Shown here one piece after another: positions 7,300-16,810 of a stretch of DNA of 64,000 bases (its first letter is position 1; each line of letters starts with the position of its first letter). The notes beneath the pieces are model-generated. The model was not told the origin of the DNA. It saw only the letters and a list, made by a program, of their open reading frames with translations, and ran no database searches. The translations under genes and the position numbers were made by a program. Source of the DNA: Verrucomicrobiota bacterium (lineage in GTDB: Bacteria; Verrucomicrobiota; Verrucomicrobiia; Opitutales; Opitutaceae); contig JAEZGX010000040.1 in assembly GCA_023416735.1 (NCBI GenBank), positions 21,539-85,538 on the forward strand, in the 5' to 3' direction.

Positions 7300-9132
7300 A
7301 TGATTCCACGCACCCCTCGGATTCCGATCGGTTTTGTTTCGCGCTTCGTGGCCGGCGTTTTGCTCGCGGCGCTGGCGTTGGCGCCGATGGCGGCGCAGCC
7401 GTCGGGCGGGCCGTATGGTCCTGTGCAGAAAACTTATGAGCTGCCGCAGGCGGCGCGGATTTATTATGTGGCGCCGGATGGAAAGCCGGAGGCGGCGGGT
7501 TCGTCGCTGGAGCAGCCGACGACTTTGGAAAGTGCGATCGCGAAAGTGGTGACGGGAGACGCGATCGTGTTGCGGGGCGGCACGTATCGGACGGGTGGGC
7601 TGCGATTGAACCAAGGGATCACGATGCAGCCGTATCGGGACGAGCGGCCGGTGGTGAAGGGGACGCGAGTGGCGACGAACTGGGTGGCGCAGCCGAATGG
7701 ATTGTGGCGGACGGCGTGGGACCGGTTATTTCCGGCGAAGCCGGCGGATTGGTGGCGCCGCGATCGTCAGGCGAAGCGGACGCCGTTGCATGTTTTCAAC
7801 AACGACATGGTGTTCATCGACGGCGAACTATTGAGCTCGGTGGCGGGTGAGCACGAGGTGACCGAGAAGACCTACTTCATCGATTACGAGGAAGGGAATG
7901 TTTACATCGGCCAGGATCCGGAAGGAAAACTCGTCGAGATCACGGCGCATGACAGCGCGCTGGTGCGCACGATCGACGACGTGCATGGCAAGACGAACGA
8001 TCGCAAGGGGCCGACCCTGCGCGGCATCACGTTCACGCAGTATGCGTATCGTGCGCTGGAAGTCGAAGGCACGGAGCCGCAGAAGCACATGCACGAGTCG
8101 GAGTTTGGAAAGGAAGTGGTCGGGACGGTGTTCGAGAATCTGACGATTTCGTTCTGCTCGCGGGTCGCGGGGTATTTCCGCGGGGACAAGCTCGTGATCC
8201 GGAACTGCTTGATCTCCGACTGCGGCACGGAAGGGATTTATGTGATCAATTCGGCGGACGTGTTGCTCGAGAAGAACATGATCACGCGCACGAACAGCGC
8301 GGAGAAAATCTCGGGGTATTTCGCGTCGGCGGTGAAGATCTTCAATCAGTCGTATCGCACGGTGTGCCGCGACAACCTCGTAATCGATAATCCTTATGCG
8401 AGCGGCATCTGGTATGACGTCGGCAACGTCGACGGCGTGTTCGTGAACAACTGGATCGAGCGGACCAACGACGGGTTCTTCTTCGAGATTTCGAAAGGCG
8501 CGATCTGTGCGGGCAACGTTTTCGTGAACTGCAACAAAGGTATCCGGATTTTGAATAGCTCGGATGTGCAGGTGTATCAGAACACGTTTTATAACAGCCT
8601 CGCGTCGTTCGAGCGGTCGGAGCGCAGCGCGGTGGGCGATCACTTCGGCTGGCATCCCAGCGCGGGCCCTGACGTGGAAGAGCGGCACAGCCACGTGTTC
8701 GTGAACAACGTGCTTGCGGCGGACGAGAGCTTCAAGGGGCCGCTGTTGAGCTTCTGGCAATCGGCGGCGGTGCAGGATCGTCTAACGGATCCGCAGGTGA
8801 AGCAGCTCGACGGCAACGTCTATGCGCGGCGGACGCCGACGAAGCCGCAGCCGCTGGTGGCGTGGAGCCCGGCGCCGGGGCAAAAAGGGGCGGTGGAGAT
8901 CCACGACCTGAACGAACTGCGGAAGCTGCAGCCGAAGTTTGAGCTCAAGTCGGAAGTGTATGCGGACTACGGCGGGCCGTTGTTCCGCGGCGCGGAGCTT
9001 GGGCATTTCGAAATGTTGAAGGAGTTTCCCGGTGCGGATGGCGGCATCGCCATTCCGGGCAACGTGCGCGAGCTGTTGAAGCTCGACCCGGATGCGCCGG
9101 TGTTTCCGGGCGCGCACGTGCCGACGCTATAA
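7300..9132 (+). CDS. Secreted right-handed parallel beta-helix protein (polysaccharide lyase/glycosidase-like)
   Basis: About 610 residues with a Sec signal (VSRFVAGVLLAALALAPMAA). The mature start IYYVAPDGKPEAAGSSLEQP plus AIVLRGGTYRTGG is the classic entry of DUF1565/pectate-lyase-like beta-helices. From about residue 270 to 470 come helix-coil repeats with Asn ladders: LVIRNCLISDCGTEGIYVIN, VLLEKNMITRTNSAE, DNPYASGIWYDVGNVDG, GNVFVNCNKGIRILNSS and QVYQNTFYNS. Such proteins degrade or bind polysaccharides outside the cell; PL6, GH141 and related families share this layout. I cannot assign a CAZy family from motifs alone. The ATG at 7300 is chosen because it gives the signal peptide. A short palindrome follows at 9140. 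Confidence 0.8.
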   Translation: MIPRTPRIPIGFVSRFVAGVLLAALALAPMAAQPSGGPYGPVQKTYELPQAARIYYVAPDGKPEAAGSSLEQPTTLESAIAKVVTGDAIVLRGGTYRTGGLRLNQGITMQPYRDERPVVKGTRVATNWVAQPNGLWRTAWDRLFPAKPADWWRRDRQAKRTPLHVFNNDMVFIDGELLSSVAGEHEVTEKTYFIDYEEGNVYIGQDPEGKLVEITAHDSALVRTIDDVHGKTNDRKGPTLRGITFTQYAYRALEVEGTEPQKHMHESEFGKEVVGTVFENLTISFCSRVAGYFRGDKLVIRNCLISDCGTEGIYVINSADVLLEKNMITRTNSAEKISGYFASAVKIFNQSYRTVCRDNLVIDNPYASGIWYDVGNVDGVFVNNWIERTNDGFFFEISKGAICAGNVFVNCNKGIRILNSSDVQVYQNTFYNSLASFERSERSAVGDHFGWHPSAGPDVEERHSHVFVNNVLAADESFKGPLLSFWQSAAVQDRLTDPQVKQLDGNVYARRTPTKPQPLVAWSPAPGQKGAVEIHDLNELRKLQPKFELKSEVYADYGGPLFRGAELGHFEMLKEFPGADGGIAIPGNVRELLKLDPDAPVFPGAHVPTL

Positions 9133-9139
9133 CTCTCTC

Positions 9140-9163
9140 GGGCGGTTCGAACAGGACCGCCCT
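9140..9163. repeat. Short palindromic intergenic repeat, copy 2
   Basis: GGGCGGT ... ACCGCCC with a 9-nt spacer followed by CTAT, directly downstream of the beta-helix gene. It has the same right-hand CCGCCCTA ending as the copies at 603 and 24355. It probably folds as a terminator. Confidence 0.5.
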
Positions 9164-9210
9164 ATTTCAGACGCATGAACAAGAGTGAGGGCCCGAACGC
9201 CTGACCGACG

Positions 9211-9966
9211 ATGCTACAGACGGAGATTAAGGTTTGCGGACTAGCGGCGGTGAAGGGGCAGTTCGCGGCCGATGCGGGCGCGATCAAGCGGTTGTATTTT
9301 GATTATGATACGGGGCGGAAAGTCGGCGTGATCAGCAAGGCGCTGGCGCAGGCGCGGAAGGTGTATCGCTGCGTGGAGTCGGCGGAGTTGGAGAAGATCG
9401 CGGGCACGGTGCATCATGGAGGGATTGTGGCGGTGGTGGCGGGCCCGGTTTGGCGAGCGCCGAAAAAAGAGGACGTCGCTGGTTGGGGGCGGCGTGGGGA
9501 GCCGGTGGTGGTGCTCGATCGAATCGGCAACGCGCATAATCTGGGAGCGATCGTGCGGACGGCGGCGTTTTTTGGCGTGAGGCAGATCGTGACTGTCGAC
9601 GACGCGGCGGCGGCGGTGCCGGGAGAGGCGGCGTATCGCGTGGCGGAAGGCGGGATGTCGCAAGTGACGGTGTGGCGGGTGAAAAACCTGGCGGGATTTT
9701 TGCGGGAGTTGGCGCAAGCGGGTTTCGACGTGGTGGGGGCGGCGACGCGAGGCGGCAGGTTGGAGAAGGGGCGAGCGGAGAGACCGAGCGCGATTGTGCT
9801 GGGGAATGAAGAGCACGGGTTGTTGCCCGAAGTGGCGAAGGCGTGCACACGGCTGGTAACGATTCCGGGAAGCGGAACGGTGGAGTCGTTGAATGTGTCG
9901 GCGGCGGCGGCGGTCTTGTTGTGGGAGTTGGTGGGATCGAAGCGACGCGCGGCTCCGGCGGAGTGA
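9211..9966 (+). CDS. TrmH/SpoU-family RNA 2'-O-methyltransferase
   Basis: A 251-residue SPOUT methyltransferase that methylates a ribose 2'-OH in rRNA or tRNA with S-adenosylmethionine. All three SpoU motifs are present: NAHNLGAIVRTAAFFGV (motif 1) near residue 110, AIVLGNEEHGLLPEV (motif 2) near 195, and IPGSGTVESLNVSAAAAVLL (motif 3) near 220, which form the trefoil-knot cofactor site. The N-terminal about 95 residues resemble the RNA-binding substrate domain of RlmB/TrmH-type enzymes (IKRLYFDYDTGRKVGVI). The exact RNA target cannot be told. The gene is 31 bp ahead of the LacI regulator on the same strand, so the two may share a transcript. Confidence 0.9.
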   Translation: MLQTEIKVCGLAAVKGQFAADAGAIKRLYFDYDTGRKVGVISKALAQARKVYRCVESAELEKIAGTVHHGGIVAVVAGPVWRAPKKEDVAGWGRRGEPVVVLDRIGNAHNLGAIVRTAAFFGVRQIVTVDDAAAAVPGEAAYRVAEGGMSQVTVWRVKNLAGFLRELAQAGFDVVGAATRGGRLEKGRAERPSAIVLGNEEHGLLPEVAKACTRLVTIPGSGTVESLNVSAAAAVLLWELVGSKRRAAPAE

Positions 9967-9997
9967 GGGCCGACGGCCGCGGACACGAAGGGGCAGC

Positions 9998-11062
9998 ATG
10001 GATCCGCAGCGACGAGTCACGATGCAGGATGTCGCCCGCGCGGCCGGCGTGCATCAGACGACGGTTTCGCTGGCGTTGAGAAACGATCCGCGGCTGCCGC
10101 AGGGCACGCGGACGACGTTGCAGCGCGTGGCGCGGGAGATGGGTTACACGCCCGATCCGATGCTGGCGGCGTTGAACGCGTATCGCGGTGGGAAACGCGC
10201 GGCGGGGGCGCCGGTGACGATGGCGTTTGTGTTGGATCTGAAGGATCGGCGGGAGCTGGCGTCGTTTTATCCGCACCGGATGTTTCTCGAAGGGGCGCGC
10301 GAGCGGGCTCAGGAAATTGGATACAAGTTGGAGGTGTTTTATCTCGCGAGTCGCACAGCGGCAGCGGTGGAGCGGCTGGAGCGGACGTTGCGGGCTCGGG
10401 GCATCGCGGGCGTGATGGTGGGAGCGTTTGTGGATCGCGAGATCGAGTTCCGGCTGTGCTGGGAGCATTTCAGCGTGGTGCTGATCGAGTCGGAGCAGCT
10501 GAAGCTGTCGCTGCATACGGTAGGAAATCATCAGACGATGGTGGTGCGAGAGGCGGTGCGACGATTGAAGGCGCTCGGATATCGCCGCGTGGGAATGGCG
10601 GTGGGGGCGAGGGAGGAATTTTATCTGCAGCAGGCGTTCACGGCGGGATATCTGGTGGAGGTGGCGCAAGCGCCGGAGCTGCCGCGGTTGCCGGCTTGTC
10701 TGCTGGAACCGGGGCCTCCGTCGAAAATCGGCAGCGTGGTGCTCTCGTGGATACGGACGCACGAAGTCGAGGCAGTGATCACGAACTGGCATTTCGTGCC
10801 GGAAGCGCTGCGACGGAAAGGCGTGCGCGTGCCCGGCGATGTGGCGGTGGCGACGCTGGATTTTTCCCCGGAGGAAGGGCCGAACGCCGGCATGCGGCAA
10901 AATCACCGGGTGGTGGGGCAGCGAGCGGTGGAGCAACTGGCGATCTTGATGAAGACGAATCAGCGGGGGCTGGTGGCGTCGCCGAATCACACGTTGATCG
11001 CAGGAGAGTGGGTGGATGGGAGCGACGTGCCGGGCGTTCGTGGGAGGATTGTTCTTAAGTAA
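9998..11062 (+). CDS. LacI-family transcriptional regulator
   Basis: 354 residues. The N-terminal helix-turn-helix (VTMQDVARAAGVHQTTVSLA, then LRNDPRLPQGTR) is a textbook LacI/GalR DNA-binding head. After residue about 65 follows a periplasmic-binding-protein-like sensor (MFLEGARERAQEIGYKLEVF, then ARGIAGVMVGAF and GYRRVGMAVG) that binds an effector, usually a sugar. The ATG at 9998 gives MDPQRRVTMQDVA, the proper start; earlier in-frame codons overlap the methyltransferase gene. It lies 99 bp upstream of a GH1 beta-glucosidase gene on the same strand, which it probably controls (inference). A 17-bp perfect-arm palindrome at 11136 is a candidate operator. Confidence 0.92.
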   Translation: MDPQRRVTMQDVARAAGVHQTTVSLALRNDPRLPQGTRTTLQRVAREMGYTPDPMLAALNAYRGGKRAAGAPVTMAFVLDLKDRRELASFYPHRMFLEGARERAQEIGYKLEVFYLASRTAAAVERLERTLRARGIAGVMVGAFVDREIEFRLCWEHFSVVLIESEQLKLSLHTVGNHQTMVVREAVRRLKALGYRRVGMAVGAREEFYLQQAFTAGYLVEVAQAPELPRLPACLLEPGPPSKIGSVVLSWIRTHEVEAVITNWHFVPEALRRKGVRVPGDVAVATLDFSPEEGPNAGMRQNHRVVGQRAVEQLAILMKTNQRGLVASPNHTLIAGEWVDGSDVPGVRGRIVLK

Positions 11063-11135
11063 GAATGAAATGAGCTTGCTTGCGATGGTGGCGCGATTGA
11101 CGGCGGCGGGGCATCAGCGGGACGGTTGGTGAAAG

Positions 11136-11152
11136 CCCGATGGGACATCGGG
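11136..11152. promoter_or_regulatory. Candidate LacI-type operator palindrome
   Basis: CCCGATG-GGA-CATCGGG has 7-bp perfect arms. It ends 9 bp before the preferred ATG of the GH1 gene and lies downstream of the lacI-like gene. It could be an operator or a hairpin over the ribosome-binding region; no clear Shine-Dalgarno sequence is visible there. Confidence 0.4.
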
Positions 11153-11161
11153 TTCCATCCT

Positions 11162-12517
11162 ATGTTTTCGGAGCAATTCGTTTGGGGAGCGGCGACGTCC
11201 GCGTGTCAGATCGAAGGAGCGGTCGAGCGCGGTGGACGCGGGGCGTCGGTCTGGGATCATTTCTGCACGAGAGAAGGCGTGGTGCAGGGTGGAGAAAGCG
11301 GAGCGGTGGCGTGCGATCATTACGCGCGGTATGCGGAAGACGTTGGGTTGATGAGTGCGCTGGGATTGCAGGCGTATCGATTTTCGATCGCGTGGCCGCG
11401 TGTGCTGCCGGAAGGGACGGGAAGAGTGAACGCGGCGGGACTGGGATTCTACGATCGGTTGGTGGACGAGTTGTTGAAGGCGGACATCCAGCCGTGGGTG
11501 ACGCTGTTTCATTGGGACTATCCGCTGGCGCTGTATCGGCGGGGCGGGTGGTTGAATGCGGACAGCCCGAAGTGGTTTGCGGATTATACGCGGGTGGTAG
11601 TCGAGAAGCTGTCGGATCGTGTGTCGCATTGGATCACGTTGAACGAGCCGCAGTGCTTCGTGGGGCTGGGGCATGAGACGGGCGTGCATGCGCCTGGCGA
11701 CAAACTGCCGTTGCATCAGTCGCTGCGCGTGGCGCATCACGCGCTGCGGGCGCACGGTGAATCCGTAAAGGTGATACGCACGCACGCGAAGCGGCCCCCG
11801 AAGATTGGGTGGGCGCCGACGGGGGATATTCCGTTGCCGATGAGCGAGAAGGAGGAAGATGTGAGGGCGGCGCGGGAGATGTATTGGTCGGTGACGAAGC
11901 CCGACGTGTGGAATCACGCGTGGTGGTTGCTACCGGTGTTGGAGGGGCGTTATCCAGAGGACGGATTGAAGCTGTATGGCGGGGCGGTGCCGCGATTCAC
12001 GGCGGAGGAGATGGCGACGATCGCGCAGCCGTTGGATTTTCTCGGGCTGAATATCTACAACGGGTTTCTGTGCCGGCGCGGAGCTGACGGACGGCCGGAG
12101 CGGGTGGGGTATGCCACGGGGCATCCGCGAACGCAGAATGGTTGGAATGTGTCACCGCCGGCGTTGCGGTGGGGGCCGCGGTTTGCGCACGAGCGGAGCG
12201 GGTTGCCGATCGTCATCACGGAAAATGGCATGGCGGCCCATGATTGGATTGGGGACGACGGCGCGGTGCATGATGCACAACGGATCGATTATCTGAGGAA
12301 ATATCTGCGTGAGTTGCGACGAGCGGTGGCGGACGGGGTGCCGGTGCAGGCGTATTTCGCGTGGTCGCTGCTGGATAATTTCGAGTGGGCGGAAGGGTAT
12401 CGGTATCGGTTTGGGCTGGTGCACGTGGACTATGCGACGCAGCGACGGACGTTGAAGGACTCGGCGCGGTGGTATGGGGAAGTGATCCGGACGAGGGGCG
12501 GAAGTTTGGGAGAGTAG
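11162..12517 (+). CDS. bglB: Glycoside hydrolase family 1 beta-glucosidase
   Basis: 451 residues, the normal length of bacterial GH1 enzymes. It hydrolyses terminal beta-linked glucose or galactose from oligosaccharides by a retaining mechanism. The N-terminus FVWGAATSACQIEGA is the family signature. The acid/base Glu is in ITLNEPQCF (about residue 165) and the nucleophile Glu in IVITENGMA (about 355). The end WSLLDNFEWAEGYRYRFGLV forms the conserved aglycone site. There is no signal peptide when started at ATG 11162 (MFSEQFVWG), so it is a cytoplasmic enzyme acting on imported disaccharides. An upstream TTG would add 12 unconserved residues. It is preceded by the LacI regulator, its likely repressor. 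Confidence 0.92.
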   Translation: MFSEQFVWGAATSACQIEGAVERGGRGASVWDHFCTREGVVQGGESGAVACDHYARYAEDVGLMSALGLQAYRFSIAWPRVLPEGTGRVNAAGLGFYDRLVDELLKADIQPWVTLFHWDYPLALYRRGGWLNADSPKWFADYTRVVVEKLSDRVSHWITLNEPQCFVGLGHETGVHAPGDKLPLHQSLRVAHHALRAHGESVKVIRTHAKRPPKIGWAPTGDIPLPMSEKEEDVRAAREMYWSVTKPDVWNHAWWLLPVLEGRYPEDGLKLYGGAVPRFTAEEMATIAQPLDFLGLNIYNGFLCRRGADGRPERVGYATGHPRTQNGWNVSPPALRWGPRFAHERSGLPIVITENGMAAHDWIGDDGAVHDAQRIDYLRKYLRELRRAVADGVPVQAYFAWSLLDNFEWAEGYRYRFGLVHVDYATQRRTLKDSARWYGEVIRTRGGSLGE

Positions 12518-12581
12518 GAGCGGGGCTAACCGCGACGGGCACGACGGCGGTGCGGAGCCCGGGTCGCGCGGCGGGTTTCAC

Positions 12582-13514
12582 CTAGGTGAGCGGGAGGGTG
12601 AGGCGGAAGGTGGTGCCGAGCGAACTGGTGGAGTCGAGGACGAGGGTGGCGTTGATCTGGCGGGCGAGAAGCTGGGAGATGGCGAGACCGAGACCGGAAC
12701 TGCCCGGGCGGCCGCTGCGACCGGGTTCGAAAAGATGCGGGCGTAGTGTATCGGAAATCCCGTGACCTTCGTCGGAGACGAGAACCGTGACGCGATCGGA
12801 GTCGTTGCGGAAGAGGACCTGAACGGTGTCGTCCGGGGATGAAGCATGAAGGGCGTTGTCGACGAGATTGTTGATGATGAGACAGAGAATTCCTCCGCGA
12901 TGGCTGTCGATGGGGTGGGCGAAACCGCCGGTGATCTCGAGGGTCACGTTGCGCTTTTGGGCGGTGGAGAGATTGCGGCGGCGAACGAGGTCGACGAGTT
13001 CGTGACTGGTGAGTTCGTAGGAAGCAGCGGCGGCGTGATCGCCGAGGAGGGCGACGGCTTCCTGAATCATCGCCTGCATGCGATCGGTGTAGTCGGCAGC
13101 GGTGCGCCAATCGGGTGCATCCGTATTTTCGCGACCGCTGACAACGGCGCGGAGCCCGGCGACGGAGCCTTGCAGGCCGTGGAGGAGATGAGAGGTGATC
13201 TGGCCGAGGGCGGAGGCCTTGGCGGCGAGGGAGAGTTCGAAATTGGCGCGGACGAGTTGTTCGTTGCGCTGGGTGATCGTGCGCTGCGCGCGGCGCAGGC
13301 TGAGGAACGCGGCGGCGACAATGACGCCGAAGCAGAGGAAACCGAGCGCGAGCGTGACCTGGGTTTGGCGGAGGACGGTGCGGTCGAGAAGGGCGAGCTC
13401 GTGAGCGAGGGCGCGGGCGTCGAGGTGATAGCGGACGAAGCCGATCAGGTGGTGGGGCGGCGGCGGGAGGATCGTTGGGTGTGGGCGGGCGGTGAAGCGG
13501 GAGGAGGATTTCGC
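12582..13514 (-). pseudogene. Sensor histidine kinase lacking its N-terminus and start codon
   Basis: An open frame of about 310 codons in which every domain after the sensor is intact. IGFVRYHLDARALAHELALL looks like the tail of a periplasmic sensor. One membrane helix (VTLALGFLCFGVIVAAAFLS) follows, then a dimerisation box ALGQITSHLLHGLQGSV carrying the likely phospho-His. The ATPase domain has IINNLVDNALHAS (N box), VLVSDEGHGISD (G1) and GSSGLGLAISQLL (G2). A TGA at 13515 closes the frame upstream and I find no ATG, GTG or TTG until the ATG at 13079, past the phospho-His. Only 134 bp separate it from the upstream regulator gene, too little for a sensor domain. It is most likely decayed by an N-terminal deletion, or else a frameshift. 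It follows its cognate regulator on the same strand. Confidence 0.7.
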
Positions 13515-13648
13515 TCAGTCGATAAGGTAGCTGCAGCTTCGTGCACGCGATTGCGTCGAGGGGGTGGATACCGGTTGGGTGCATGCAACCGATGCCGAGC
13601 CGCAAGCGGAGGCGCCGGGTGGGGGCTTGGAACCACGGTCATGCGCGG

Positions 13649-15028
<1,380 letters not shown>

Positions 15029-15062
15029 GCGCGGGGAAGTGCGCGACGGGGGCGGGGAGATT

Positions 15063-15079
15063 ACAAATTTAAAATTTGT
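15063..15079. promoter_or_regulatory. AT-rich palindrome upstream of the NtrC-type regulator
   Basis: ACAAATTT-A-AAATTTGT is a perfect 8+8 palindrome in an otherwise GC-rich region, 35 bp upstream of the start of the regulator on the minus strand. It could be an operator, an A/T-rich promoter element or a small hairpin. Confidence 0.45.
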
Positions 15080-15118
15080 GAGTGGTGACGGCGGGAGTGC
15101 GCTCGCGGCCTGTGGGCG

Positions 15119-15146
15119 AAAAAAAGCGCGGCTGAAGGGCCGCGCT
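15119..15146 (-). terminator. Rho-independent terminator of the Gfo/Idh/MocA gene
   Basis: AGCGCGGC (15125-15132) pairs with GCCGCGCT (15139-15146) around a 6-nt loop. On the minus strand the stem is followed by seven T (A run at 15119-15125). It lies 60 bp past the stop at 15206. Confidence 0.8.
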
Positions 15147-15150
15147 GGGA

Positions 15151-15185
15151 GGAGAACGAGAAAGATTAAGAGAACGAGAACGAGG
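15151..15185. repeat. GAGAACGAG-type repeat, copy 2
   Basis: GGAGAACGAGAAAG followed by ATTAAGAGAACGAGAACGAG, a one-armed relative of the inverted repeats at 4909 and 16708. It lies between the terminator at 15125 and the stop of the Gfo/Idh/MocA gene. Confidence 0.5.
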
Positions 15186-15205
15186 AGCGGCAGGTGGTCG
15201 GGGTG

Positions 15206-16582
15206 TTACGCGAAGGAGTAGTTATAGGGTTTGCGCATTTTACGCTTCAGGTAGCGGTTGGCTTCGCGGGCGTGGGAGCCGACGAATTTCTCCTTGTCGG
15301 AATCCCACGTGAGTTTCTTGCCGGTGCGGAGCGAGATGGCGCCGAGGTGGCACATGATCGCCGAGCGGTGGCCGGTGACGACGTCGCAGATCGGATCCTG
15401 GCGGGAGCGGACGCAATCGAAGAAGTTTTTCCAGTGGTCGTTGCTCTTGTAGAGACGCTCGGCGTTTTCGGGGAGCGGGGCGCGGAGGAGATCGCGGTCG
15501 CTGGCCTCGATGACGTTGCGGTTGACCCAAATCCAGCCGTCTGTCCCCACAAAACGGATACCATTGCGCTGGCCGTCCTTGTTGAGGATTTCGCCGTAGA
15601 TGGAGTCGTCGGGCGTGGTGTGAATGTTGAGCTTTACGCCGTTGGCGTAGGTGTAGTTGACGACGTAGCTGCCGTAGGCGTCGTAGCCGCCGGGGATGGG
15701 TTCGGCGAGGCGGGTGGATTCGACCTCGCGCGGGGCGACGAGACCGACGGCCCAGTAGGCGATGTCGTTGTGGTGCGCGCCCCAGTCGGTCATGGTGCCG
15801 CCGGAGTAGTCATACCAGAAGCGGAACGTGCCGTGACTGCGTTCCTTCATGTATTCAACTTTTGGAGCCTGACCGAGCCAGAAGTCCCAGTTGAGGCCGG
15901 CGGGGACGGGCGACGATTTGAACGGGCCGCCGCGGAGACCTTGCGGGAGCCAGACGTTCGCTTCTTTGAGCTGGCCGATGCGGCCGTTGCGAACGAGTTC
16001 GCAGGCGAGGCGGAAGCGTTCCGAGCTGCGTTGCTGGGTGCCGGTTTGGAGAACGGTTTTGTTGTCGCGGACGGCTTTGATGAGATGGCGGCCCTCGTCG
16101 ATCGTGAGCGTGAGAGGCTTTTCGGCGTAGATGTCTTTGCCGGCTTTGGCGGCGGCGATGTTGATGATCGTGTGCCAGTGGTCGGGCGTGACGTTGACGA
16201 TGACGTCGACGTCCTTGCGATCGAGGACGCGGCGGAAGTCGGAGAACGAATCGGGCTTTTTTCCGTCGACGGTGAATTTGGCGACGGCTTCGGCGGCGTG
16301 GTTATCGTCGACGTCGCACACGGCGACGATGTTGCCGTGGTTCATGGCGTTCTGGCCGTCCCATTTTCCCATGCCGCCGCAGCCGACGAGGGCGATGTTG
16401 GGGCGGTCGTTGGCGGAGAGTTTGGGCGCAGCGGTTTCGGCGGCGAGGAGTTGACGCTCGATGAACCAGGACGGGAGGCCGGTGGCAGCGGCGAGAATCG
16501 CGACGCGTTTGACGAAGGAGCGGCGCGAGAGGTGGAAGTGCGGGGTGGACGAAGCGGACGAGGAGGAGTTGGGGTGGGTCAT
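15206..16582 (-). CDS. Tat-exported Gfo/Idh/MocA-family oxidoreductase
   Basis: 458 residues. The N-terminus has a Tat signal (LSRRSFVKRVAILAAATG). The Rossmann fold follows: NIALVGCGGMGKWDGQNAM near residue 65 binds the dinucleotide. VDVIVNVTPDHWHTIINIAA and DIYAEKPLTLTIDEGRHLIK carry the conserved catalytic-lysine motif EKP. The second half is the alpha/beta substrate domain (WDFWLGQAP, GGTMTDWGAHHNDIAYWAVG). Such exported NAD(P)-dependent enzymes are abundant in Planctomycetes and Verrucomicrobia, where they are thought to oxidise sugars or inositols. Several carry a buried, non-exchanging cofactor. It stands alone between two copies of an intergenic repeat. Confidence 0.92.
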   Translation of the reverse strand: MTHPNSSSSASSTPHFHLSRRSFVKRVAILAAATGLPSWFIERQLLAAETAAPKLSANDRPNIALVGCGGMGKWDGQNAMNHGNIVAVCDVDDNHAAEAVAKFTVDGKKPDSFSDFRRVLDRKDVDVIVNVTPDHWHTIINIAAAKAGKDIYAEKPLTLTIDEGRHLIKAVRDNKTVLQTGTQQRSSERFRLACELVRNGRIGQLKEANVWLPQGLRGGPFKSSPVPAGLNWDFWLGQAPKVEYMKERSHGTFRFWYDYSGGTMTDWGAHHNDIAYWAVGLVAPREVESTRLAEPIPGGYDAYGSYVVNYTYANGVKLNIHTTPDDSIYGEILNKDGQRNGIRFVGTDGWIWVNRNVIEASDRDLLRAPLPENAERLYKSNDHWKNFFDCVRSRQDPICDVVTGHRSAIMCHLGAISLRTGKKLTWDSDKEKFVGSHAREANRYLKRKMRKPYNYSFA

Positions 16583-16707
16583 TTCAGCGAGAAGTGAAGA
16601 TGGAGAAGGTCGGAGAAGCGGGACGAGGAGGCAAGCGGCAGGACGTGGTGGGGTGGTGGATCGTAATGGCAGGGCGAAGTGCGGGTGCAGTATCAGGATG
16701 ACGCAAT

Positions 16708-16793
16708 GGTTCTCGTTTTCCTACTCGCGATCATGCTGGTGAAGCGGAGATCGGTCGCGGGAGAACGCGAAAGAGAACGATTACGGGGACGAG
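16708..16793. repeat. GAGAACGAG-type inverted repeat, copy 3
   Basis: GGTTCTCGTTTTCCTACTCG-CGATC at 16708-16732 faces GATCGGTCGCGGGAGAACGC and AAAGAGAACGATTACG ending near 16785, giving an imperfect long hairpin. It lies downstream of the divergent start of the Gfo/Idh/MocA gene and just past the 3' end of the alpha-2-macroglobulin gene. It is probably a terminator or mobile palindrome. Confidence 0.6.
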
Positions 16794-16810
16794 GTGAGAG
16801 ACGTCTCGCT

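Noticed and set aside
4452..7313. A very long open frame on the minus strand covering the phosphofructokinase, the membrane-anchored hypothetical gene and part of others.
   Set aside because: Composition is extreme Arg/Pro/His-rich, it overlaps genes with clear families on both strands, and it arises because high GC removes stop codons.
9141..9162. GGTTCGAACAGG resembles a tRNA T-arm.
   Set aside because: No matching acceptor, D or anticodon arms around it; it is better explained as a palindromic repeat.
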